Shown one piece after another: positions 1 through 7,274 of a stretch of DNA of 64,000 nt (positions within the stretch are counted from its first letter, which is position 1; every line of letters begins with the position of its first letter). The translations under genes and the position numbers were made by a program. This DNA is from Myxococcales bacterium (GTDB lineage Bacteria > Myxococcota > Polyangia > Polyangiales > Polyangiaceae), in NCBI GenBank assembly GCA_003151595.1, contig PLXW01000108.1, positions 1 through 64,000 of the forward strand. Reading direction: 5' to 3'. The notes beneath the pieces are model-generated. The model made no database searches and was not told the origin of the DNA. It saw only the letters and a list, made by a program, of their open reading frames with translations.

Positions 1-302
1 TACGCCTCGGGCTGGTAATAGTCGTAGTACGAGACGAAATATTGGACCGCGTTCGACGGGAACAGCTCCTTCATCTCTCCGTAGAGCTGCGCGGCCAAGG
101 TCTTGTTCGGCGCGAGGATGAGCGTCGGCTTCTGATGGTGAGCGATGACGTTCGCGATCGTGAACGTCTTGCCCGAGCCCGTGATACCGAGCAGGACCTG
201 ATGCTTCTCGTTCGCCTCCAGCCCCTTCTGGAGCGAGGCGATCGCCGTCGGTTGATCGCCCTTGGGAGCGAAATGCGTGGCTAGCTCGAACAGCGCGGAC
301 AT
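1..302 (-). CDS. uvrB: UvrABC system protein B, N-terminal part (cut by window edge)
   Basis: UvrB is the helicase-like, damage-verifying subunit of the UvrABC nucleotide excision repair nuclease. It is loaded by UvrA and recruits UvrC. The first 100 residues are visible. They begin [11 protein letters not shown], carry the Walker A motif GITGSGKT at residues 39-46, the [11 protein letters not shown] motif near 64-74, and the family-specific YYDYYQPEA segment at about 92-100 that starts the DNA-clamping beta-hairpin. The start is supported by a GGAGAG ribosome site about five bases upstream on the reverse strand. The rest lies to the left of the window. No neighbour in the window is obviously linked to repair. 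Confidence 0.95.
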   Translation of the reverse strand, partial: MSALFELATHFAPKGDQPTAIASLQKGLEANEKHQVLLGITGSGKTFTIANVIAHHQKPTLILAPNKTLAAQLYGEMKELFPSNAVQYFVSYYDYYQPEA

Positions 303-405
303 CTGGGCTCTCCAGGATTGCCGCGTGGAGCACGACGGCGCAAGGGCGAGGCATTCGGAATTCGCGGATTGGTCTGGATGAGTGGGGCGATGGGCGGGGA
401 AAGGT

Positions 406-951
406 TCACGTCCAGCGGACGCGAAAGACCATCGTTCCGGGCTTTTCGAGGGCGTGGGTCTCGATGACGTTCTTCGCGCGTGTGAGGGAATAGGCGTAGC
501 GATAGTTCTCGGCCATTCCTCCGCGGGTCTGCGGCGTCTCGGTGAAGGGGTGATCGCTGAGCCGGAAGGTGACCGACTTGCCGCCGGGGTCGAGGGCAGC
601 CTCGAGCGCACCGTGGGTGTGCTCCTCCTTCCACATGGGGCCGACACGCGGGGTGAGCACGGCGGGGTCGGCCATGCGGAGCATCGAGCGGCGGACGACG
701 CCGTAGCTGAAGTCGAACGCGCGATCGAGATACTCGCGGATCTTCGGGAGCGACATCCGCGCGGGGCCGTGGTGCACGGCGTAGTTCCAGCGAATGACGT
801 GGCGCGTGGCGATCCAATCGTCGGTCTGCACCACGCGGAAGAACTCTTCGCGCGTGTCGTCTTGCAGCGCCTGCGCGATCTCGTTGAGTCCGTCGTCGCC
901 CCAAAGCAGGACGGCCGCCCGCTTGAGTCCGGGGATATAAAGGCGACGCAT
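406..951 (-). CDS. Conserved protein of unknown function, paralogue A
   Basis: This 181-residue soluble protein has no signal peptide or membrane segment. It is a close paralogue of the next gene. Both share the N-terminal RRLY/KRLY, the segment [30 protein letters not shown] and the C-terminal THALEKPGT ... VRWT. I do not recognise the family. The organisation, a short N-terminal module followed by a beta-rich C-terminal half ending in RW, is loosely like the myxobacterial DUF2378/TIGR02265 paralogues, but that is only an impression. The start is the second of two tandem ATGs, five bases after an AAGGAGG ribosome site; the first ATG (954) would be only two bases away. Confidence 0.75.
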   Translation of the reverse strand: MRRLYIPGLKRAAVLLWGDDGLNEIAQALQDDTREEFFRVVQTDDWIATRHVIRWNYAVHHGPARMSLPKIREYLDRAFDFSYGVVRRSMLRMADPAVLTPRVGPMWKEEHTHGALEAALDPGGKSVTFRLSDHPFTETPQTRGGMAENYRYAYSLTRAKNVIETHALEKPGTMVFRVRWT

Positions 952-1048
952 CATCGCCTCCTTCGGATTGACCGGCCTCCCCACAGCCCTTCAGGTTACC
1001 GCAAGCCGCGCCGGGGAGGATTCTCTGGTCCGGGTGGGCTAGTTCCGG

Positions 1049-1597
1049 CTAGGTCCAGCGGATGCGGAACACGAGCGTGCCGGGCTTTTCGAGCGCGTGG
1101 GTCTCGGTCACGTTCTTCGCGCGCGTCATGGAGTAGGCGTAGCGGTACTGCTCGACGATGCCGCCGCGCGTCTGCGGAGTCTCGGTGTAAGGGCTCCCCG
1201 TGAGGCGGAACGTGGCCGAGTTGCCGCCCGGGTCGACGGAGCTCACGAGCTCGCCGTGCGTGTTCTCTTCCTTCCACATGGGCCCGAGGCGGAGCGTGAT
1301 GCTCGCCGGGTCTGCCATGCGGAGCATCGAGCGGAGGATGATGCCGCCGCTGAAGTCGAAGACGCGATTGATGTACTCGCGCGTCTTCGTCACCGACAAC
1401 CCGGCCGGCCCCTGGTGCACGACGTACATCCACTTGATGTAGTGGCGGGCGGCGATCCACGGATCGGTCTGCACCACGCGGAAGAACTCTTCGCGCGTGT
1501 CGTCGGGAAGAGCGTGCGCGATATCGTTGAGCCCGTCCTCGCCCCACACGAGGACCGCGGCGCGCTTCATCGCCGCCAGATACAGTCGCTTTTGCAT
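1049..1597 (-). CDS. Conserved protein of unknown function, paralogue B
   Basis: This 182-residue protein is similar to the gene just downstream over its whole length, so the two arose by tandem duplication. Conserved blocks are [14 protein letters not shown] near the N-terminus, [10 protein letters not shown] in the middle, [16 protein letters not shown] and a C-terminal RIRWT. It appears cytoplasmic, with no signal or membrane segment. The start at 1597 was chosen because it aligns with paralogue A and follows an AAGGAG site with a short, three-base spacer. A longer version reaching 1729 would overlap the divergent dehydrogenase gene and is unlikely. The function is unknown. Confidence 0.75.
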   Translation of the reverse strand: MQKRLYLAAMKRAAVLVWGEDGLNDIAHALPDDTREEFFRVVQTDPWIAARHYIKWMYVVHQGPAGLSVTKTREYINRVFDFSGGIILRSMLRMADPASITLRLGPMWKEENTHGELVSSVDPGGNSATFRLTGSPYTETPQTRGGIVEQYRYAYSMTRAKNVTETHALEKPGTLVFRIRWT

Positions 1598-1668
1598 CGG
1601 CTCCTTGGGATTGACGGGGAGCTTCCGCACGCATGAGAGAGCGTATCGCAAGGCGCGGGCGCGAGGTA

Positions 1669-2607
1669 ATGGACGGGGAGATGCCGAAGACGACGAAACC
1701 GCTAAAAAATACGCCAACCGTGGAGGCATCGCGCGCCGGTGGACAGCTGCGGGTTGGGTTCATAGGACTCGGTCACATGGGTGCACCGATGGCCGCGCGA
1801 TGCGTACACGCGGGGTTCGATCTCGCGGTGTGGAATCGGACGCGCGAGCGCGCGAAGCCGCTGGCGAAATTGGGAGCGCGCGTGACGGCGAGTCCGGCCG
1901 ACGCGGCGCGCGGGGCCGACGTGGTGGTCACGATGGTGAGCGATGCGCGCGCGCTCCACGCGGTGCTCGAGGGGCGGGACGGCGTATGTGCAGGGTTGAA
2001 GCGCGGGGCGCTGGTGATCGAGATGTCGACCGCAGGGCGCGCGGCGGCACGCGAAGCGGCGAAGAGCGTGGCGCGCGTGAAGGGACGGTTCGTCGATGCA
2101 CCGGTGAGCGGAACTGTGGCCCCGGCCCAACGCGGCGAGCTGGTGGCGATGGTGGGCGGGAGCGCGCGCGATCTGGAGCGCGCCATGCCGGTGCTCCACG
2201 CGATGTGCAAGAAGGTGATTCACGCGGGCGGAGTCGGGCAAGGGCAAGCCTTGAAGGTGCTCTTGAACGGCGTCGGCGCGCACCAGTTCGTGGCCTTCAC
2301 CAGCATGCTCGCGCTCGGCGAACGCGCGGGGCTCGCGCGAGAGACGATCGTCGACGCCTTCACCAGCGGCGCGTTCGCCTCGCCCAGCTACATCGGCAAG
2401 CGCGCCAAGGTGCTGGCGCACGACTACACGCCGGAGTTTTCGCTCGCGCTCTCGCTGAAGGACGCGCAGCTCAACGTGGAGCTGCAAGACGAAGTGGGCA
2501 TGCGCCTCGACGTGCTCCGTGCGATCGCGCGCGCGGTGAAGAGCGCGGTCGCGTCGGGGCTGGGGGAAGAGGATCTGTACGCGATCGAAAAGTGGTTCGC
2601 GCGCTAG
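1669..2607 (+). CDS. NAD(P)-dependent beta-hydroxyacid dehydrogenase (3-hydroxyisobutyrate dehydrogenase family)
   Basis: This is a Rossmann-fold oxidoreductase of the 6-phosphogluconate / 3-hydroxyisobutyrate dehydrogenase superfamily. Visible family marks are the nucleotide-binding GFIGLGHMGAPMA, the substrate-binding DAPVSGT, the catalytic Lys and its Asn partner in ALKVLLNG, and the FSLALSLKD helix. Natural substrates of the family include 3-hydroxyisobutyrate, tartronate semialdehyde, glyoxylate and succinic semialdehyde; which applies here cannot be read from sequence. The core begins some 27 residues after this start. ATGs at 1633 and 1681 are alternatives, none with a well-spaced ribosome site. 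The stop codon shares bases with the stop of the convergent hutF gene. Confidence 0.88.
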   Translation: MDGEMPKTTKPLKNTPTVEASRAGGQLRVGFIGLGHMGAPMAARCVHAGFDLAVWNRTRERAKPLAKLGARVTASPADAARGADVVVTMVSDARALHAVLEGRDGVCAGLKRGALVIEMSTAGRAAAREAAKSVARVKGRFVDAPVSGTVAPAQRGELVAMVGGSARDLERAMPVLHAMCKKVIHAGGVGQGQALKVLLNGVGAHQFVAFTSMLALGERAGLARETIVDAFTSGAFASPSYIGKRAKVLAHDYTPEFSLALSLKDAQLNVELQDEVGMRLDVLRAIARAVKSAVASGLGEEDLYAIEKWFAR

Positions 2608-3761
2608 CGCGGCTCGACCCCGCGCACCATCGAAGCGCTCCCGCTGAAGACGATCGCGTCGAGGAGATTGCCTTCCTCGACGAGCGCCAGCGCCGGGTGA
2701 TCGCGATCGATCACCAGATCGCCGCCGGTGCCGGTGAAGCCGCACGCCGCGGCGGTCTGGATCGATCCTTCGCGCCACAGCTGCTCGGCCAGGGTGCCCT
2801 TCTCGGGCTGGTACGTGATGCGCGTCTCGGTGCGGAGGCGCTCGTGCGTCTCGATCGATCGCAGGTCTTCGATCGGATCGGTGATCACGTGGCTGTCGAT
2901 ACCGATGCACAGGCGCGCGCCCGACTCGCGGAGCGACTTCGTGTCGGGGAGGCCGTCGCCCAGGTCGCGCTCGGTGGTGGCGCAGATGCACGCGAAGCCG
3001 CGCGCCGCGCCAAGCAAGCGCGCTTCGTGCGGGTCCAGGTGCGTGGCGTGAACGGCGACGAAGCGGGGCGTGAGGACGCCGCAATCGGCGAGGAGCTCCA
3101 TCGGGCGCTGGCCAGTCTCGGCGACGCACTCCTGGATCTCGCGACGCTGCTCGGCGACGTGCATGTGGAGCGGCATGGCGTGCTGTTCGGCATACGCGGC
3201 GATCGGCGCGAGCCAGTCGGGAGGGACGGCGCGGACCGAGTGCGGCGCGAGGCCGATGACGACGTCGGGGTCGCCTTTGTATTTCGCGCGCAACGTCTCG
3301 ACGTCGCGGAGGACGTCGTCGACGGTCGGATCGCAGAAGCGTCGCTGGCCGGGCTCTGGATCGCGGTGAGGGCCGGCGCGGTTGTACGCCACGCGAAGGA
3401 GCGCGACGCGCAATCCCTCTTGTTTCGCGGCGTGGATCATCGCGTCGGCCAGGATGGTGCGGTCGCCGTACGGCGTGCCGTCGGGCTGATGGTGGATGTA
3501 GTGGAACTCGCCGACGGTGCGGACGCCGGCCTTCGCCAGCTCGCGAAACGCGACGCGCGCGATCGTGACGATCGACTCCGGCGTGAGCGACGCGGCGGCG
3601 CGGTACATCTGGCCTCGCCAGGTCCAGAAGTCGTCGCTGGTGTTGGGGCCGCGGCGCTGCGACGTGCCGCGCATCGCGCGCTGGAAGGCGTGGCTGTGGG
3701 CGGTGGCGAGCGCCGGGAGGCGGATCGCGTTCGCGCCGGCGTCGACGCGGAGGAGGCTCAT
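2604..3761 (-). CDS. hutF: Formimidoylglutamate deiminase (amidohydrolase superfamily)
   Basis: HutF deiminates N-formimino-L-glutamate to N-formyl-L-glutamate in the five-step histidine-degradation route. The zinc-binding and catalytic motifs of this family are visible: AHSHAFQRAMRG near the N-terminus, HMHVAEQ, VHATHL and IGIDSHV. At 385 residues it is shorter than the usual 450 or so. Only about 20 residues precede AHSHAFQ, and the C-terminus stops soon after DAIVFSG, so the flanking beta-sandwich domain is reduced. The ATG at 3761 overlaps the stop of the upstream lipoprotein gene (ATGA), implying translational coupling. No other hut gene is in the window. Confidence 0.88.
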   Translation of the reverse strand: MSLLRVDAGANAIRLPALATAHSHAFQRAMRGTSQRRGPNTSDDFWTWRGQMYRAAASLTPESIVTIARVAFRELAKAGVRTVGEFHYIHHQPDGTPYGDRTILADAMIHAAKQEGLRVALLRVAYNRAGPHRDPEPGQRRFCDPTVDDVLRDVETLRAKYKGDPDVVIGLAPHSVRAVPPDWLAPIAAYAEQHAMPLHMHVAEQRREIQECVAETGQRPMELLADCGVLTPRFVAVHATHLDPHEARLLGAARGFACICATTERDLGDGLPDTKSLRESGARLCIGIDSHVITDPIEDLRSIETHERLRTETRITYQPEKGTLAEQLWREGSIQTAAACGFTGTGGDLVIDRDHPALALVEEGNLLDAIVFSGSASMVRGVEPR

Positions 3762-4354
3762 TGGCGCATGTTGCGCGCGGCCGCGCGGGTCACGAAGAAG
3801 TAGCGAGGCCAGTGGCGGTACCACGCGGCGCGGACCACCGGCGCGCCGTCGTTGGGATCGACGTCCTCACCGATTCGACCCACCAGCCGAACGAGCGAGC
3901 CGCCGCCGACCGAGTGCTCGCCGACGGCGTCTTCCCCGGTGAGCTTCACCAGCGCGTGCACCACGCCCCAGTCGGCGTCGCTCACGGTGACGCGACACGT
4001 GTCGTCGTCGTTCATGTTGTCGCAGAGGTTGCGCGGCTCGAGGTGACGCACGCTGAGCGTGAGGTACGAGCCGCCACCGGGCCCCGCGGTCCGGCTGGTG
4101 ACGATGCCGAAGAGGGCGACGTTCGATTTGCGCCACTCGTCGGGCTGGCGCGCGAACATGACCGGGTCGTAGTCGCGCGCTCCGGCGACGGCCTTGGGCT
4201 CGTCGGAGAGCGGGACGTATTTGGGCGAGTGGCCGTAAGGGCCCGCGCCGCAAGCGGTGAGCGCGAACGCGAGCGTCGCGGCGGTGAGCGCGTGCTTCAT
4301 GCGGGGCGAAGAGAACCCGAGGCGCGCGTGCATGGCAAGCGCTGCGCGCGTCAT
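3758..4354 (-). CDS. Predicted lipoprotein, function unknown
   Basis: This protein of about 198 residues has an N-terminal hydrophobic stretch ending in the lipobox LTAC, so it is predicted to be lipid-anchored in the envelope. The mature part has two cysteines (NLCDN and DTCRV) and a region around VVHALVKLTGED that may form a small beta-rich domain. It matches no family I can name. The start at 4354 overlaps the upstream stop (ATGA) and has GGAGG seven bases before it. An in-frame ATG at 4300 (MKHALTAATL) would give a more typical signal length but has no ribosome site. It lies between a BatA-like gene and hutF in one operon. Confidence 0.75.
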   Translation of the reverse strand: MTRAALAMHARLGFSSPRMKHALTAATLAFALTACGAGPYGHSPKYVPLSDEPKAVAGARDYDPVMFARQPDEWRKSNVALFGIVTSRTAGPGGGSYLTLSVRHLEPRNLCDNMNDDDTCRVTVSDADWGVVHALVKLTGEDAVGEHSVGGGSLVRLVGRIGEDVDPNDGAPVVRAAWYRHWPRYFFVTRAAARNMRQ

Positions 4355-6330
4355 GCGGCGGCCTCCGGGCGGCGCGCGCGCTGGACGCGGACGGCGAGCT
4401 CCGCGAAGACGAGCGCCAGGAGCGCGAGGGCCACACCCCACGAGACGTCGACCGCGGCGTGCGTCTCGCCCAGCGCGCCGCGCTGGGTGGCGGCGGCGAT
4501 CGCGCGCGGACGAAGATCCATCTCGGCCGCGACCGGCGCGGCGATGCGCGTCTGCGTCTTGCCAGCGAGCGTCACGCGGTACGCGCCCACGAGCGGCGGG
4601 GCGACCCGCGCGATCGCGCCGTCGCGCGTGATCGGCAGCGCCCCTCGTGGCCCAACGACCGCGAGATCGCCGGCCGACGCGAACGTCCACGGCTGCCCCA
4701 CGTCGATCCGGAGCGGGACCGCGAGGGCGCGTGCTTCGTCGGTCCACACGTCGAGCAGCGCGAGGAAGCCGGGGCGGAGCGTGAGGTCGCTCGAGCCCAC
4801 CGCGAACGGCAACGTCACGATCCACGCGCCGCCTCGCCCGATCGATCGACGGGCCACGAGCGGCGCGCCGTCGTCCCACGCCAGCAGCGTGTCGAACGCC
4901 TTCGCGTCCTCCGGAGCCAGCGTCGCCCGACCGCGCGCGCCGAGATCCGCCAGGCTCCGCGCGGCATCGCTCAACGCCGCCACCGCGCCCGACTCGCGCG
5001 CGCCCTTCACGCTCGACCCGTTCGACGCCTTGGCGTCGCCCCATGTGACCGCGTGCGCCAGCGTCGGCTCCAGCGTCGCGCCGAGCGGCGCGGCCGCTGC
5101 GCGAGGACCGAGCGCGATGAGCGCTTCGCCACCTTGCTCCAGGAACGCGCCCAGCGCGCGTCGCTGCTCGGGGGTGAACCCCGGCGGGTCGTCCGCGATC
5201 ACGCCGACGAAGCCGGCGAAGTCCTCCAACCGATCGGGGACCGCGGGGATCGGTCGCAGCGCGACGTCGAGACGAAGCGCGGCCAGCGCTTGCTCCACGA
5301 TCGGCGCGCCGCCCGTGGCCGCCGCTTCGTCCGCCGAGTCGGCGATGACGGCGACCGCGGGCGCCGCGGCTTCGGCGACGACGACGGCCGAGTCGTCTTC
5401 GGAGATCGCGTCGGAGCCTTCGAGATGCGCGACGAGATCGGCGGGGGCGTCGCTGGGGATGGCGATCGAGACGTCGCCTCCATTCCCGCCGGGCGCGAGG
5501 CCGCGCGCGATCGTCTTCTCGCCGGCGCGCAACGTGACTTCACGTCCGCTCGCCGAGGCATCGTGACCGCACGCCACGCTCACGCGCACGTGCGACGCCG
5601 ATCGATCCGCCGCGACGACGCCGCAGTCGCCCGTCGACTGGCTGTCGCGAAGCTCGGGGAGCGCGACCCACACCGGGACCGATTGATCCTCGCCGAGCGG
5701 CGGCGCGTCGGACCTTCCGTCGGCAAGATCGCTGAGGACGACGACGCGGCGATCGACTTGCGGGAGCTGCGCCACGAGCGCGCGCGCCATGGCGATCGCT
5801 CCATCGAGATCGGTCGCGCGATCGCTCTGCGTGATCGCGTCGAGGGCGATCTTCGCCGTGCCCAGGTCCGACGTCGCCGCCAGGGCCACGCGCGCCGGCG
5901 CTCCCGCCATCACGATCGCGACCGCGTCCCCTTCCCTCGCCGACCCAAGCAGCTCGCGCGCGCCGCGCAGCGCGCGATCGAAGCGCGTGCCGCTCGTCGC
6001 GTTGAACGCCGCGCGCATGCTCATCGAGTCGTCGACCACGATCGCCATCGCCACCGACGCGCCCCCTTCGCGGCGAAGCGACAGGCGCGAACAGCGGACG
6101 AGCGGCGACGCGCCGAGCACCGCCAGCGCGACGACCGCTGCCGCACGCAGCGCGAAGAGGCCGCGATCCTCGAGGCGCGATCGACGGCGCGCGCGAGGCG
6201 GAGCCGCAGGGACCATGTGCGCCGCGGCGAACGGTCGCTCGTCGGCGCGACGCCGCCGCAAGCGGTGCGCGAGGTACGGCATCGCCACCAGGAACGCGAC
6301 CGCGAGACCGAGCGCCGTGACGAAGCTCAC
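4351..6330 (-). CDS. BatA/VWA-domain membrane protein
   Basis: This 659-residue membrane protein begins with the hydrophobic BatA-type module (FVTALGLAVAFLVAMPYL, then an Arg-rich loop and a second membrane helix near residues 60-80). A von Willebrand factor A domain follows, with an intact metal site DDSMSM. The middle part resembles the glutamine-amidotransferase-like domain of larger family members, and a last membrane helix lies near the C-terminus (VALALLALVFAELAV). Proteins of this kind act with DUF58 proteins and a MoxR ATPase in envelope or stress functions (the Bacteroides Bat system is the type case). The GTG start overlaps the upstream DUF58 stop (GTGA). No MoxR gene is seen next to it. 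Confidence 0.87.
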   Translation of the reverse strand: MSFVTALGLAVAFLVAMPYLAHRLRRRRADERPFAAAHMVPAAPPRARRRSRLEDRGLFALRAAAVVALAVLGASPLVRCSRLSLRREGGASVAMAIVVDDSMSMRAAFNATSGTRFDRALRGARELLGSAREGDAVAIVMAGAPARVALAATSDLGTAKIALDAITQSDRATDLDGAIAMARALVAQLPQVDRRVVVLSDLADGRSDAPPLGEDQSVPVWVALPELRDSQSTGDCGVVAADRSASHVRVSVACGHDASASGREVTLRAGEKTIARGLAPGGNGGDVSIAIPSDAPADLVAHLEGSDAISEDDSAVVVAEAAAPAVAVIADSADEAAATGGAPIVEQALAALRLDVALRPIPAVPDRLEDFAGFVGVIADDPPGFTPEQRRALGAFLEQGGEALIALGPRAAAAPLGATLEPTLAHAVTWGDAKASNGSSVKGARESGAVAALSDAARSLADLGARGRATLAPEDAKAFDTLLAWDDGAPLVARRSIGRGGAWIVTLPFAVGSSDLTLRPGFLALLDVWTDEARALAVPLRIDVGQPWTFASAGDLAVVGPRGALPITRDGAIARVAPPLVGAYRVTLAGKTQTRIAAPVAAEMDLRPRAIAAATQRGALGETHAAVDVSWGVALALLALVFAELAVRVQRARRPEAAA

Positions 6331-7250
6331 CGCACGGCCTCGACCACCGCGCGTACGACCCGCACCGGGTCTTCGTTCGTCTCGGCGCGAATGAGCCGGC
6401 CTCCGCGCCCGACGAGCGTGCGCTCCCAGGCGTCCTGGAGGTTGCGCATCGCTTCCAGGTATTTCTCGCGCGTCGCGTCCGTATCGGTCTCGACGACCGC
6501 GCCCCCTTCGAGCGCGCGCAGTCGCACGGTCCCTTCGAACGGCAGGCGCGCTTCGTCGGGGTCGAGCGTCTGCACCACGTTGATGACGCGACCGCGCGAC
6601 GACATCGCTGCGATGCGATCGGCGGCGCCGGCGGGGAGATCGATCAGATCGCTCAATACGACGATGATCGATCCGCGCCGCGCTGCGCGTGCGATCCCGC
6701 CGAGCGCGCGATCGAGCATGCGCTCGTCGAGCGAAGGATCGCCCCCCGCCTCCGCCGTCTCCAGCGTCGCCACCATTCGCTCGAAGGCCTCGCGTCCGCC
6801 CGACACCGGCACGCCGCGCACGCCGGGCCCTCCGCCGATGAACGTGAGCCCCACCGGATCGCCGTTCGCGATCGCGATGCGCGCGAGCGCCGCCGCGACC
6901 ACCGCCGCGAACGCCAGCTTCGCTCCCGGCGCGAGCGATCCGCGGTACCCCATCGACGCCGTCGCATCGACCACGAGGCGCAGCGCGCGATCGGTCTCGG
7001 TCTCGAACTGCCGCACGATGAGCCGCTCGTGACGGAGGAGCGATCGCCGATCGAGCCAGCGCAGATCGTCGCCCGGCGCGTACTCGCGGTGCCCGCCGAA
7101 CTCCACGCCTGCGCCGCGACGCGCGCTTCGGTGCCCACCGGCATAGACCCCCTCGGCCACGAGGCGCGATCGCAGCCGAAGCGGCGCGAGACTGCCCCAG
7201 TCGAGCGCCGCGCGGATCGCGCCTCGTCCGGCCACGGCCCGCTCGCTCAC
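6327..7250 (-). CDS. DUF58 domain protein
   Basis: This 307-residue protein carries the DUF58 hallmark YAPGDDLRWLDRRSLLRH near residues 57-75, followed by a VWA-like region (LVVDATASMG). DUF58 proteins nearly always occur with MoxR AAA ATPases and VWA proteins. Here the partner is the BatA-like gene directly downstream, with overlapping stop and start. The start is GTG. A TPR lipoprotein gene lies 24 bp upstream, so the block probably forms one transcript. The biochemical role of DUF58 is not settled; a scaffold or chaperone-like role with MoxR is usual speculation. Confidence 0.88.
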   Translation of the reverse strand: MSERAVAGRGAIRAALDWGSLAPLRLRSRLVAEGVYAGGHRSARRGAGVEFGGHREYAPGDDLRWLDRRSLLRHERLIVRQFETETDRALRLVVDATASMGYRGSLAPGAKLAFAAVVAAALARIAIANGDPVGLTFIGGGPGVRGVPVSGGREAFERMVATLETAEAGGDPSLDERMLDRALGGIARAARRGSIIVVLSDLIDLPAGAADRIAAMSSRGRVINVVQTLDPDEARLPFEGTVRLRALEGGAVVETDTDATREKYLEAMRNLQDAWERTLVGRGGRLIRAETNEDPVRVVRAVVEAVR

Positions 7251-7274
7251 GACGCGCTCGTCACGGCGTGCTCG

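Noticed and set aside
3761..7032. Several long forward open frames opposite the BatA/DUF58 operon.
   Set aside because: They are shadow frames: no ribosome sites, Arg-rich composition, and the reverse-strand genes form a coupled operon.
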